Source: Pseudomonadales bacterium (GTDB lineage Bacteria; Pseudomonadota; Gammaproteobacteria; Pseudomonadales; UBA5518). Taken from it: a stretch of 64,000 nt of DNA. Numbering within the stretch: position 1 is the first letter of the stretch; each line of letters starts with the position of its first letter. Location of the stretch: the NCBI GenBank assembly GCA_022072145.1, contig JAJVIG010000036.1, positions 1 to 64,000 on the forward strand. The letters are read 5' to 3'. Positions 9,819 to 18,672 of this stretch are shown one piece after another. Both the position numbers and the translations under genes were made by a program. Below the pieces are notes generated by a model, which was given only the letters and a program-made list of their open reading frames with translations, ran no database searches and had not been told where the DNA came from.

Positions 9819-11261
9819 TCAGTCGCCGCGGCAGCGTTGCTCGCCCCATGCCGCCACCGCATCGAGAATCCGCTGCGCACGGGCATCGGTCGCGCGCTCG
9901 GCGCGTAACGCCGCCACGCGCTCACGCAGGGCCTGGCAGTCGAGCCCGCCGCGCAGCGGGCTGCGGTGCAGGCGTTCCTCGCAGTGTTCGCGCCAGCGCG
10001 CGCGTTCCCCGGCGTCGAGCGAATCCGGGAAATTGCGCGCCCGATAGCGGAACAGCAACTCGTGCAGGCGTGCGTCCTCGAACGGGAAGCTTTGCCCCGC
10101 CAGCGCAGCGCCGTCGCAGGCACGCACGCGTTCGAGCAGGGGTCGGTCGATGTCGGGCAGGAAACTGCCGTAGAGCGCGAGTTCGGGATCGACCGTGGCG
10201 CGCACCGCCGCCTCGGCGTAGACGGCACCCAGCTTGGCGCGCAGCCCCGGGATCGCGCAGACGCGCCGGCGATTGGCCTCGCAGGCCGCCAGATCGATGC
10301 CGTAGCGTGCGGCGATGTCGGGCGTCAGCATCGCGGGCGGCGCGATCATCGGACTGCGGTTCAGGTGCAGTTCCTTGAGCGGCACCCTCCCCATGTCCGC
10401 GGGCAGTTCCGCGCTCGGCGTGTAGAGGTATTCGCGCAGGCGAGGCGCGTCCAGGCGTTCGAGCGGCGACGGGTCGAGCAGCAGATTGCAGACGATCACC
10501 TTGTTCGACTGCGCGGGGTGCTGCGCGAGCGGCAACACCAGCGCCATGTTGCCGTTCTCGGCGGGAAAGCGCGCCGAGACGTGCAGCAGCGGCTTCTGGC
10601 CGGAGTAATCGAGCTGGCCGCGCACCCAGTTCTTGTCGCGCGCGCGCAGCGCGTACTCGAACAGTTTCGGCTGGCAGTCGCGCAGCAGGCGCGCCAGCGC
10701 CAGCGTGGCGCGCACGTCGGCGAGCGCGTCGTGGGCGTTGCCGTGTTCGATGCCGTTGGCGCGCGCGAGGTCCTCGAGGCGGAAGCTCGGACGCCCGTCC
10801 GGGTGATCCGGCCACGCGATGCCCTCGGGGCGCAGGGCGCGCGCCATGCGCAGCACGTCGATCAGGTCCCAGCGCGAGTTCCCGTTGCGCCATTCGCGCG
10901 CGTAGGGATCGAAAAAGTTGCGGTACAGCGCGTGGCGCGTGAATTCGTCGTCGAAGCGGATGCTGTTGTAGCCGACGCCGCAGGTGCCCGGGCGCATGAA
11001 TTCGGCGTTGATGCGGGTGATGAACTCGCGCTCCGTCAGTCCGCGTTCGGCGGCGATCTGCGGCGTGATGCCGGTGATCAGGCAGGCTTCGGGATGCGGC
11101 AGGTAGTCCGGCGGCGGCCGGCAGTACACCACCAATGGCTCGTCGATCTCACGCAACTGCGCGTCGGTGCGCAGGCCGGCGAACTGTGCCGGCCGGTCGC
11201 TGGCGGGGTCGGCGCCGAAGGTCTCGTAGTCGTGCCAGTAGAAACTGTGCTCGGGCGGCAT
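9819..11261 (-). CDS. sbcB: Exodeoxyribonuclease I (SbcB)
   Basis: This is a 3'-5' single-strand DNA exonuclease used in mismatch repair and in restraining RecF-type recombination. The 480-residue product matches the family length. The DEDD acidic motifs are visible: HDYETFG (motif I), GYNSIRFDDEF (motif II) and HDALADVRAT (motif III). They are followed by the SH3-like region and C-terminal helical domain. It starts at ATG 11261, with a half REP just upstream of the start. Confidence 0.95.
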   Translation of the reverse strand: MPPEHSFYWHDYETFGADPASDRPAQFAGLRTDAQLREIDEPLVVYCRPPPDYLPHPEACLITGITPQIAAERGLTEREFITRINAEFMRPGTCGVGYNSIRFDDEFTRHALYRNFFDPYAREWRNGNSRWDLIDVLRMARALRPEGIAWPDHPDGRPSFRLEDLARANGIEHGNAHDALADVRATLALARLLRDCQPKLFEYALRARDKNWVRGQLDYSGQKPLLHVSARFPAENGNMALVLPLAQHPAQSNKVIVCNLLLDPSPLERLDAPRLREYLYTPSAELPADMGRVPLKELHLNRSPMIAPPAMLTPDIAARYGIDLAACEANRRRVCAIPGLRAKLGAVYAEAAVRATVDPELALYGSFLPDIDRPLLERVRACDGAALAGQSFPFEDARLHELLFRYRARNFPDSLDAGERARWREHCEERLHRSPLRGGLDCQALRERVAALRAERATDARAQRILDAVAAWGEQRCRGD

Positions 11262-11277
11262 ACGAACCTCTCGTAAC

Positions 11278-11454
11278 GGCCGGACCTACGCGATCCCCGG
11301 CAAATGTCCGGGCACAGCCCGGACCTACGGGCGACGGTCCGCGTAGGTTCGGCCTGCGGCCGAACAATGTCCGGGCACAGCCCGGACCTACGGGCGACGG
11401 TCCGCGTAGGTTCGGCCTGCGGCCGAACAATGTCCGGGCACAGCCCGGACCTAC
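11278..11454. repeat. REP cluster 4: alternating REPs with 63-bp period
   Basis: A half inverted REP (11278-11289) is followed by inverted REPs at 11305, 11368 and 11431 and direct REPs at 11343 and 11406. Both series repeat at exactly 63 bp, so this is a tandemly amplified BIME. The last inverted REP supplies the stop codon of the fumarase gene. The array fills the space between fumarase and sbcB. Confidence 0.92.
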
Positions 11455-12968
11455 ACGACCTCGATGTGCTCGGCGGCGATGCGGGCCTGCCAGGTCTTCG
11501 GGCCGGTGGTGTGCACGGACTCGCCGCGCGAGTCCACCGCCACCGTCACCGGCATGTCCTTCACCTCGAACTCGTAGATCGCCTCCATGCCGAGCTCGGG
11601 GAACGCCACCACCTTTGCTGCGGTGATCGCCTTCGACACCAGGTACGCCGCGCCGCCCACGGCCATCAGGTACACCGCGCGGTTGTCGCGGATCGCCTCG
11701 ATCGCGGCGGGACCGCGCTCGGACTTGCCGATCATGCCGATCAGCCCGGTCGTCTCGAGCATCGTGCGCGTGAACTTGTCCATCCGCGTCGCGGTGGTCG
11801 GACCCGCCGGCCCCACCACCTCGTCACGCACCGGGTCGACCGGTCCCACGTAGTAGATGAAGCGGTTGGCGAGATCCACCGGCAGCTTCTCGCCGGCGGC
11901 GATCATATCGGTCATCTTCTTGTGCGCCGCATCGCGGCCGGTCAGCATCTTGCCCGACAGCAGCAGCGTCTCGCCGGTCTTCCACTGGGCCAGATCCTCG
12001 CGCGTGACCGTATCGAGGTTCACGCGGCGCGCATCGGCCGCCTCCCACGTGATGTCGGGCCAGGCGTCCAGCGACGGCGGCTCCTGCAGCGCCGGGCCGC
12101 TGCCGTCGAGCACGAAGTGCGCGTGGCGCGTGGCCGCGCAGTTCGGAATCATCGCCACCGGCAGGCTCGCCGCGTGGGTGGGGTAATCCCTGATCTTCAC
12201 GTCGAGCACGGTGCTGAGGCCGCCGAGTCCCTGCGCGCCGATGCCGAGCTCGTTGACCTTGCGGTACAGCTCGATACGCAGTTCCTCGACCCGGTTCGAC
12301 GGTCCGCGTGCGATCAGTTCGTGGATGTCGATCGGGTCGAGCAGCGCCTCCTTCGCGAGCAGCGTCGCCTTCTCGGCGGTGCCGCCGATGCCGATGCCGA
12401 GCATCCCGGGCGGACACCAGCCCGCGCCCATCGTCGGCACCGTTTTCAGCACCCAGTCGACGATCGAGTCCGACGGGTTCAGCATCGCCAGCTTCGACTT
12501 GTTCTCGCTGCCGCCGCCCTTCGCGGCGACGTGCACATCGACCGTGCTGCCGGGCACGATGCGGTAGTGGATCACCGCCGGCGTGTTGTCCTTCGTGTTC
12601 CTGCGCGCGCCGGCCGGGTCGGCGAGGATCGAGGCACGCAGCACGTTGTCGGGATTGAGGTATGCGCGGCGCACGCCTTCGTTGATCATCTCGTCGAGGC
12701 TCATCGTCGCGCCGTCCCAGTGCACGTCCATGCCCACGGTGACGAACACGGTCACGATGCCGGTGTCCTGGCAGATCGGGCGATGGCCCTGCGCGCACAT
12801 GCGCGAGTTGATCAGGATCTGCGCGATCGCGTCCTTCGCCGCCGGGTTCTGCTCCCGCTGCCACGCCCCGTGCATCGCCTGGATGAAGTCCACCGGGTGG
12901 TAATAGGAAATGAACTGCAGCGCGTCGGCCACGCTGGCGATCAGGTCATCCTGGCGAATCACGGTCAT
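11451..12968 (-). CDS. fumA: Class I fumarate hydratase (iron-sulfur)
   Basis: This reversibly hydrates fumarate to malate in the TCA cycle. It is the oxygen-sensitive class I type with a 4Fe-4S cluster. The 505-residue product has the single-chain architecture (alpha then beta fumarase domains). It contains SRMCAQGHRPICQDTG, GAGWCPPGMLGIGIGG and NCAATRHAHF, which carry the expected cluster cysteines, plus PVDPVRDEVVGPAGPTTATR near the C-terminus. Its stop codon TAG lies inside the last REP of cluster 4. I cannot separate FumA from FumB/FumD by sequence reading. Confidence 0.93.
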   Translation of the reverse strand: MTVIRQDDLIASVADALQFISYYHPVDFIQAMHGAWQREQNPAAKDAIAQILINSRMCAQGHRPICQDTGIVTVFVTVGMDVHWDGATMSLDEMINEGVRRAYLNPDNVLRASILADPAGARRNTKDNTPAVIHYRIVPGSTVDVHVAAKGGGSENKSKLAMLNPSDSIVDWVLKTVPTMGAGWCPPGMLGIGIGGTAEKATLLAKEALLDPIDIHELIARGPSNRVEELRIELYRKVNELGIGAQGLGGLSTVLDVKIRDYPTHAASLPVAMIPNCAATRHAHFVLDGSGPALQEPPSLDAWPDITWEAADARRVNLDTVTREDLAQWKTGETLLLSGKMLTGRDAAHKKMTDMIAAGEKLPVDLANRFIYYVGPVDPVRDEVVGPAGPTTATRMDKFTRTMLETTGLIGMIGKSERGPAAIEAIRDNRAVYLMAVGGAAYLVSKAITAAKVVAFPELGMEAIYEFEVKDMPVTVAVDSRGESVHTTGPKTWQARIAAEHIEVV

Positions 12969-13009
12969 TAGGGTTCTCCAATGTCGGGTTGAAGAGGGTG
13001 TCGCAAAAG

Positions 13010-13080
13010 CACCGTGGGCGTACGCCGCAGGGATGCGGCGTTCGAGCCTGCAGGGACGTATTCACGGCGTCCCACGGGTG
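13010..13080. other. Structured intergenic element with several nested hairpins
   Basis: Two adjacent hairpins (CGCCGC/GCGGCG at 13023-13040 and GGGACG/CGTCCC at 13053-13073) are bracketed by an outer complementarity CACCGTGGG/CCCACGGGTG. The outer right arm shares three bases with the second hairpin, so the foldings compete. It lies between the coiled-coil gene and fumarase. Read on the minus strand it ends in a short T run (TTTT), so it could act as a terminator for the coiled-coil gene. I recall similar extragenic sequences in other proteobacterial genomes but cannot name the family. Confidence 0.4.
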
Positions 13081-13124
13081 TGCAACCGCCTCCGCGCGCC
13101 TCGAGGCGCCACGGCGGTGCGGTG

Positions 13125-13901
13125 TCAGGGTTGCAGCGCCGACGGCGGGTTTTCCAGGCGCGTGAGGCGCTGGTTGACCTGGCGGCGGAACTCGACGTTC
13201 GACTGCACCCACTGCTCGCTTTCCTTGAGCCGGGCTTCCTGCGCACTCTGCGTGCTGGCGAGCGTGTTCATCGTACTGTTCAGGCGCCCGATCGCGCTCT
13301 GCAGGCTGGCCTGCTGCTCCTTCAACGTCTTCAGTTGTGCGGCGATCTCCTCGCTCGACGCCACCCGCTGTTGCAGTTTTTCCTGCGCCGACGCGAGTTC
13401 GCCGATCTGCTTGCGGTTCGCGTCGGTGGTGCCGGCGGCTTTCTTCAGTGCCGCATCGAGCTCATCGATGCGCGAGCCATTCTTGCGCCAGGCCGATGCC
13501 CACAGCTTGTCGACCTCGCCCGCGACCTCCTTCAGCTTGACCTGCATCGCCGCGCTCGACTGGTTCACGCTGTCGTCGGTGCTCGACAGACGGCCCTCGA
13601 GGTCGGCGATACGCAGATTCGACTGTTCGAGCGCCGTACCGAGCGCCTGCGTGTGGCGCAGCAGCACGGCCGCCGCGGCTCCGGCGACGAGCGCACACAG
13701 CAGGGCGGCGACCGCCAGCACGCGCCACGCGCCGGGCACGCCGGCCGCGGTCTCCGCGCGTGCAGGGGATTCGGTCTTGCGCGCCTCGGCCTTGCGCGAC
13801 TCGGGGGTGTCGGCCTGCGGCTGACGCCGGTACGACGCCAGTTCGTCCCGTTCCGGGACGATGCGCGGGAGATCACTCAAGTGGTCGTCGTGGTCAGGCA
13901 T
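13125..13901 (-). CDS. Membrane-anchored coiled-coil protein of unknown function
   Basis: This 258-residue protein is not recognised. Residues 1-57 are hydrophilic and charged, residues 59-82 form one transmembrane helix (WRVLAVAALLCALVAGAAAA), and the remainder is Ala/Gln/Glu/Lys/Leu-rich with heptad character, a long periplasmic coiled coil. The orientation would be N-in by the positive charges before the helix. It stands alone between fumarase and the PuuD-like protein, both on the same strand. The pattern resembles cell-envelope or division scaffold proteins, but no motif supports a function. Confidence 0.75.
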   Translation of the reverse strand: MPDHDDHLSDLPRIVPERDELASYRRQPQADTPESRKAEARKTESPARAETAAGVPGAWRVLAVAALLCALVAGAAAAVLLRHTQALGTALEQSNLRIADLEGRLSSTDDSVNQSSAAMQVKLKEVAGEVDKLWASAWRKNGSRIDELDAALKKAAGTTDANRKQIGELASAQEKLQQRVASSEEIAAQLKTLKEQQASLQSAIGRLNSTMNTLASTQSAQEARLKESEQWVQSNVEFRRQVNQRLTRLENPPSALQP

Positions 13902-13998
13902 CGCTGGCAGCGCCGCACGCGTGGCAATCGTGGATCGGCGAATTATATCCAGCCGGGCGCGCCCGCTGGCCTTCTTTTATTACCCAACTAGTACGGAA

Positions 13999-14646
13999 TC
14001 AGGCCGCGCGAACGAGTCCCCACAGGAGCACGGCGAGCACAAGCGCGCTGCCCGCTTGCCCGCGCACGGTCTGCAGCGGCCGCCACAGGTGCCCCACGAG
14101 CGCGTTGATTTCGAGCACACCGACGATCAGCACGAGCGCCGCGACCGCCAGCGGCGCTGCCTCGGCGAGGGGCACGCCCGGCAGATGCGCCGACGAGGTC
14201 ATGAACAGCAGCATCGGCAGCGAGAAAACCACGTTGGTACGCGAGGCGAGTTGCGCGCGCGGACCCGCGAGCGCCGCATCGCCCACCATCAGGCCGCAGG
14301 CAATCCGGTGCTGCGGCCAGATCACGAACACGACGTTCAGGAACATCAGCGTTCCGAGCAGCGCTCCGACCGCGATGTCCAGGCTCCAGCCGAGCGATGC
14401 GACGCCGGTCGAGACCAGCAACAGCACACCGCTCAGGAAGGCGAGCAGCGCGGCCGCGCGCGACCACGTCAGCGTGGGCGGAACCAGCTTGCGAATCACG
14501 TCCGCGCGGGCGTCCGGCAGTGCTTCGCGGAAATACCCGGCCTGGATCAGGTTGGCGTACCAGCTCAGTCCGATCCAGACGATGCCCGCGAGCAGGTGGC
14601 CTGCGCGTATCAGGAATTCCAGCCCGGCCTGCGAGATTTCCGGCAT
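13999..14646 (-). CDS. Membrane protein similar to urate hydroxylase PuuD N-terminal domain
   Basis: This 215-residue protein has about six hydrophobic segments and begins FLIRAGHLLAGIVWIGLSWY, the pattern of the membrane domain at the N-terminus of PuuD-type urate oxidases. It has no cytochrome c domain, so it is a stand-alone membrane domain. Known function for such stand-alone forms is unclear. I chose ATG 14646 because the upstream extension is hydrophilic and low-complexity. A run of eight Gs (14673-14680) lies just upstream. Confidence 0.7.
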   Translation of the reverse strand: MPEISQAGLEFLIRAGHLLAGIVWIGLSWYANLIQAGYFREALPDARADVIRKLVPPTLTWSRAAALLAFLSGVLLLVSTGVASLGWSLDIAVGALLGTLMFLNVVFVIWPQHRIACGLMVGDAALAGPRAQLASRTNVVFSLPMLLFMTSSAHLPGVPLAEAAPLAVAALVLIVGVLEINALVGHLWRPLQTVRGQAGSALVLAVLLWGLVRAA

Positions 14647-14695
14647 TCCGCCCGACCTCCTGGAAAATTGCCCGGGGGGGGGACTACACGGTACT

Positions 14696-14965
14696 TCACC
14701 GTGACTTGCTGCGCTCGGCGGCAAGGCGGGCTCTCACCGCGCCAGGAGTAACAGCCCGTTCCGGATCTGCCGTCAGTCCATCGAACGCCGGTCCAACTCG
14801 ATTGTGCAGCCAGGCGTCGACTGCTCGATCGCGCGCCAGTAGTGCACGCAACCCGTCGCGAATGACTTCGCTCTCGCTGGCGTACTCACCTGTCCGAACC
14901 TTCGCCTTCACGACATCGGCCATCTCGTTCGGCAGGGTGATGCTGAGTTGCTGGGTGGATCGCAT
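14696..14965 (-). CDS. ParD-like antitoxin, without an adjacent toxin gene
   Basis: This 89-residue protein starts MRSTQQLSITLPNEMADVV and has SESEVIRDGLRALLARD. That is a ribbon-helix-helix DNA-binding N-terminus typical of ParD/CopG antitoxins, followed by a charged C-terminal toxin-binding tail. In such modules parE follows immediately, but only 50 bases separate its stop from the next gene and no ParE frame is present on either side. It is either an orphan antitoxin left after toxin loss or a stand-alone regulator. Confidence 0.8.
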   Translation of the reverse strand: MRSTQQLSITLPNEMADVVKAKVRTGEYASESEVIRDGLRALLARDRAVDAWLHNRVGPAFDGLTADPERAVTPGAVRARLAAERSKSR

Positions 14966-15043
14966 GGCACATGGTCTCGAGAGGCAGGATTGAATCCTAC
15001 TCTGCCGATTGCCACGCGGCAACGAATGAGAACGGCCAAAAAA

Positions 15044-15065
15044 AACCCCGGCCGGAGCCGGGGTT
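15044..15065 (-). terminator. Rho-independent terminator of groESL
   Basis: On the minus strand a 9-bp GC-rich stem (AACCCCGGC / GCCGGGGTT) with a 4-base loop is followed by an unbroken T tract (the A run at 15037-15045 on the plus strand). It begins 29 bases after the groEL stop codon. The call is based on structure alone. Confidence 0.9.
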
Positions 15066-15093
15066 CTTCGTCCTCGCGCGGAAGGCGCAGGGC

Positions 15094-16755
<1,662 letters not shown>

Positions 16756-16815
16756 TTACAGCAGATTGTCTTGTCCAGTGACCGAAGTGCGCTGCGACCC
16801 GCGGGCCGCCGTCGC

Positions 16816-17103
16816 TCACTCGATCACGCCGTAGAGTTCGCTCTCGCTGAGGATCACGACTTCCTCGCCGTCGATCTTCACCGTGTTGCCCGAATACTGG
16901 CCGAACAGCACCCTGTCGCCGACCTTCACCGACATCGGACGCACATCGCCGTTGTCCAGCACCTTGCCGGTGCCTACGGCGAGCACTTCACCCTGGGTCG
17001 GCTTTTCCTTGGCGGTACCGGGCAGCACGATCCCGCCGGCGGAGACGGCTTCTTCTTCCTTGCGCTTCACAACGACGCGGTCGTACAGCGGACGGATTTT
17101 CAT
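16816..17103 (-). CDS. groES: Co-chaperonin GroES (Hsp10)
   Basis: GroES caps the GroEL chamber. The 95-residue product has family length and sequence ([18 protein letters not shown], with the mobile loop [19 protein letters not shown]). It is the first gene of the groESL operon. A sigma70-like promoter overlapping a CIRCE operator lies about 80-135 bases upstream. The open frame extends upstream of ATG 17103, but the N-terminus given is the conserved one. Confidence 0.98.
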   Translation of the reverse strand: MKIRPLYDRVVVKRKEEEAVSAGGIVLPGTAKEKPTQGEVLAVGTGKVLDNGDVRPMSVKVGDRVLFGQYSGNTVKIDGEEVVILSESELYGVIE

Positions 17104-17183
17104 CGTTTCTCTCCCAATCAATGGTCTGTGGTTGCAAACACCCGAATTCAGGTTCGAAAGAAGGCCTGTTCGGCCCGGGCCGA

Positions 17184-17210
17184 TTGGCACTCTCCTTCGG
17201 GGAGTGCCAA
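17184..17210. promoter_or_regulatory. CIRCE-type HrcA operator of groESL
   Basis: TTGGCACTC (17184-17192), a 9-base spacer, and GAGTGCCAA (17202-17210) form a perfect inverted repeat. The geometry matches CIRCE (TTAGCACTC-N9-GAGTGCTAA), the operator of the heat-shock repressor HrcA. One paired substitution (A to G, with matching T to C) keeps symmetry. The operator directly follows the -10 box of the gro promoter, where repression would block initiation. hrcA itself is not in the window. Confidence 0.9.
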
Positions 17211-17237
17211 TCATAGGCAGGAAACGTCCGGCGTCAA
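17210..17237 (-). promoter_or_regulatory. sigma70-like promoter of groESL
   Basis: On the minus strand TTGACG (17232-17237) and TATGAT (17210-17215) are separated by 16 bases. Both match sigma70 consensus closely. The -10 overlaps the edge of the CIRCE operator. No sigma32-like promoter was evident, which suggests control by HrcA rather than RpoH, but I could miss a weaker site. Confidence 0.7.
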
Positions 17238-17401
17238 GGCTTTGCGAGCCACCGCCGCACGCTTCGCGCAGGCGTAGATGGGGGCGGAATCGAAGGCTTC
17301 AAGGGGCAATCCGACCTGAAATGCGCGGTGGGCCCAGGCGGATACCTTGCCCGTGAGGCGATTCTTCGCAACAATCGCTTCATATATTGGAGCGAAAAGC
17401 C

Positions 17402-18523
17402 GTGCAAACGCCTCCTGTCTGGATCTGGCAGCAACCCGACTGGCCTGAATTCCGCTGGGACGCGGCCCGTCTGGCGTCGCGGCTCGCCGGCGCCCGACTT
17501 GCCCAGGGCAAGCTCATCGGCGCCGCCCGACTGCTCGATGCCAATCTCTCGCTGGAGGCGGTGGCCGCCATCCTGGTGGAGGATGGCCTGACCACCAGCG
17601 CCATCGAGGGCGAACGGCTCGATCTGGACGCCGTACGCTCTTCCGTGGCCCGCCGTCTGGGGTTGCCAACTGCCGGCCTCCCGGCATCACCGCGCGCAGT
17701 CGACGGACTGATCGACGTGCTGCTGGATGCCACACGACAGCACGATGCGCCCTTGACCACCGGGCGCCTGTGCGGCTGGCAGGCAGCCCTGTTTCCGGGC
17801 GGCTACTCGAGCCTGCATGCCATCCGGGTGGGGGCGCTGCGCGGTAATGAGCCGATGCAGGTGGTCTCGGGCGGCATCGGCAAGGAGAAGGTCCACTTCA
17901 TTGCGCCACCCCGCACAGGGCTGGAGGCGGAAGTCGATCGCTTCCTCGCCTGGTTCAACGCGTCTCCCGCAAGCCTCGACGGCCTCATTCGTGCCGCTCT
18001 CGCCCACCTCTGGTTCGTCACCCTCCATCCCTTCGAGGACGGCAACGGCCGACTCGCCCGCGCCATCACCGACCTGGCGCTCGCCCAGGACGAACGTCAG
18101 ACCATGCGGCTGTTCAGCCTTTCCGCGCAGATCCAGCGCGAGCGCGAGGGCTATTACCACATCCTGGAGCGCACCCAGCGCGATGGGCTGGACGTCACCG
18201 AGTGGATCGCCTGGTTCCTCACCCAGATCGAGGCCGCCGCAACCGCCACGGAGCACACCGTGGCCAACACCCTCGCGAAGGCCCGCTTCTGGCTCCGGCA
18301 CCAGGCCACCGATCTCCATGAGCGCCAGCGCAAGGCACTCAACCGCCTGCTGGACGCCGGCCCGGACGGCTTCGAGGGGGGTATCAACACCCGCAAGTAC
18401 ACGGGGCTGACCAGAACCAGCCGCGCCACCGCTTACCGGGAGCTGGCCGATCTGGTCGAGAAGGGTTGCTTGCGTCCCACCGGCAAGGGCGGGCGCAGTA
18501 GCGCATACGAGCTCGTGTGGTGA
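17402..18523 (+). CDS. Fic family protein (adenylyltransferase) with N-terminal inhibitory motif
   Basis: Fic enzymes usually transfer AMP to a target hydroxyl. The 373-residue protein contains the full Fic motif HPFEDGNGRLAR (catalytic His at about residue 209). It also has a class II inhibitory motif TTSAIEGE (Glu at about residue 69) that blocks ATP binding until released. The N-terminus VWIWQQPDWPEF fits the DUF4172-type Fic subfamily, and the C-terminus looks like a winged helix (TGLTRTSRATAYRELADLVEKG). I prefer GTG 17402, because GGAG lies 9 bases before it, over TTG 17387. It is divergent from groES. No antitoxin gene is adjacent. Confidence 0.88.
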   Translation: MQTPPVWIWQQPDWPEFRWDAARLASRLAGARLAQGKLIGAARLLDANLSLEAVAAILVEDGLTTSAIEGERLDLDAVRSSVARRLGLPTAGLPASPRAVDGLIDVLLDATRQHDAPLTTGRLCGWQAALFPGGYSSLHAIRVGALRGNEPMQVVSGGIGKEKVHFIAPPRTGLEAEVDRFLAWFNASPASLDGLIRAALAHLWFVTLHPFEDGNGRLARAITDLALAQDERQTMRLFSLSAQIQREREGYYHILERTQRDGLDVTEWIAWFLTQIEAAATATEHTVANTLAKARFWLRHQATDLHERQRKALNRLLDAGPDGFEGGINTRKYTGLTRTSRATAYRELADLVEKGCLRPTGKGGRSSAYELVW

Positions 18524-18634
18524 TGGCATCGGGCGGACGGCGCCCCCGTGATCCGTTACCATTGCCCGCTGCGACCCGCATTCACTCTTCGACTGTCGCA
18601 GTAGGAACCATGATCACTCATAGCCCCCTGCACA

Positions 18635-18667
18635 GATCCGGACGAGCGGGATTACCGCATCCGGCTC
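18635..18667 (-). ncRNA. Group II intron domain V
   Basis: The minus strand has a hairpin with 5' arm GAGCCGGATGCGG and 3' arm ending CGTCCGGATC, including the catalytic AGC near its 5' end. It is about 33 nt long and located just after the intron protein gene, as expected for domain V. The following bases up to about 18601 would form domain VI and the 3' splice site. Confidence 0.8.
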
Positions 18668-18672
18668 CTGCC

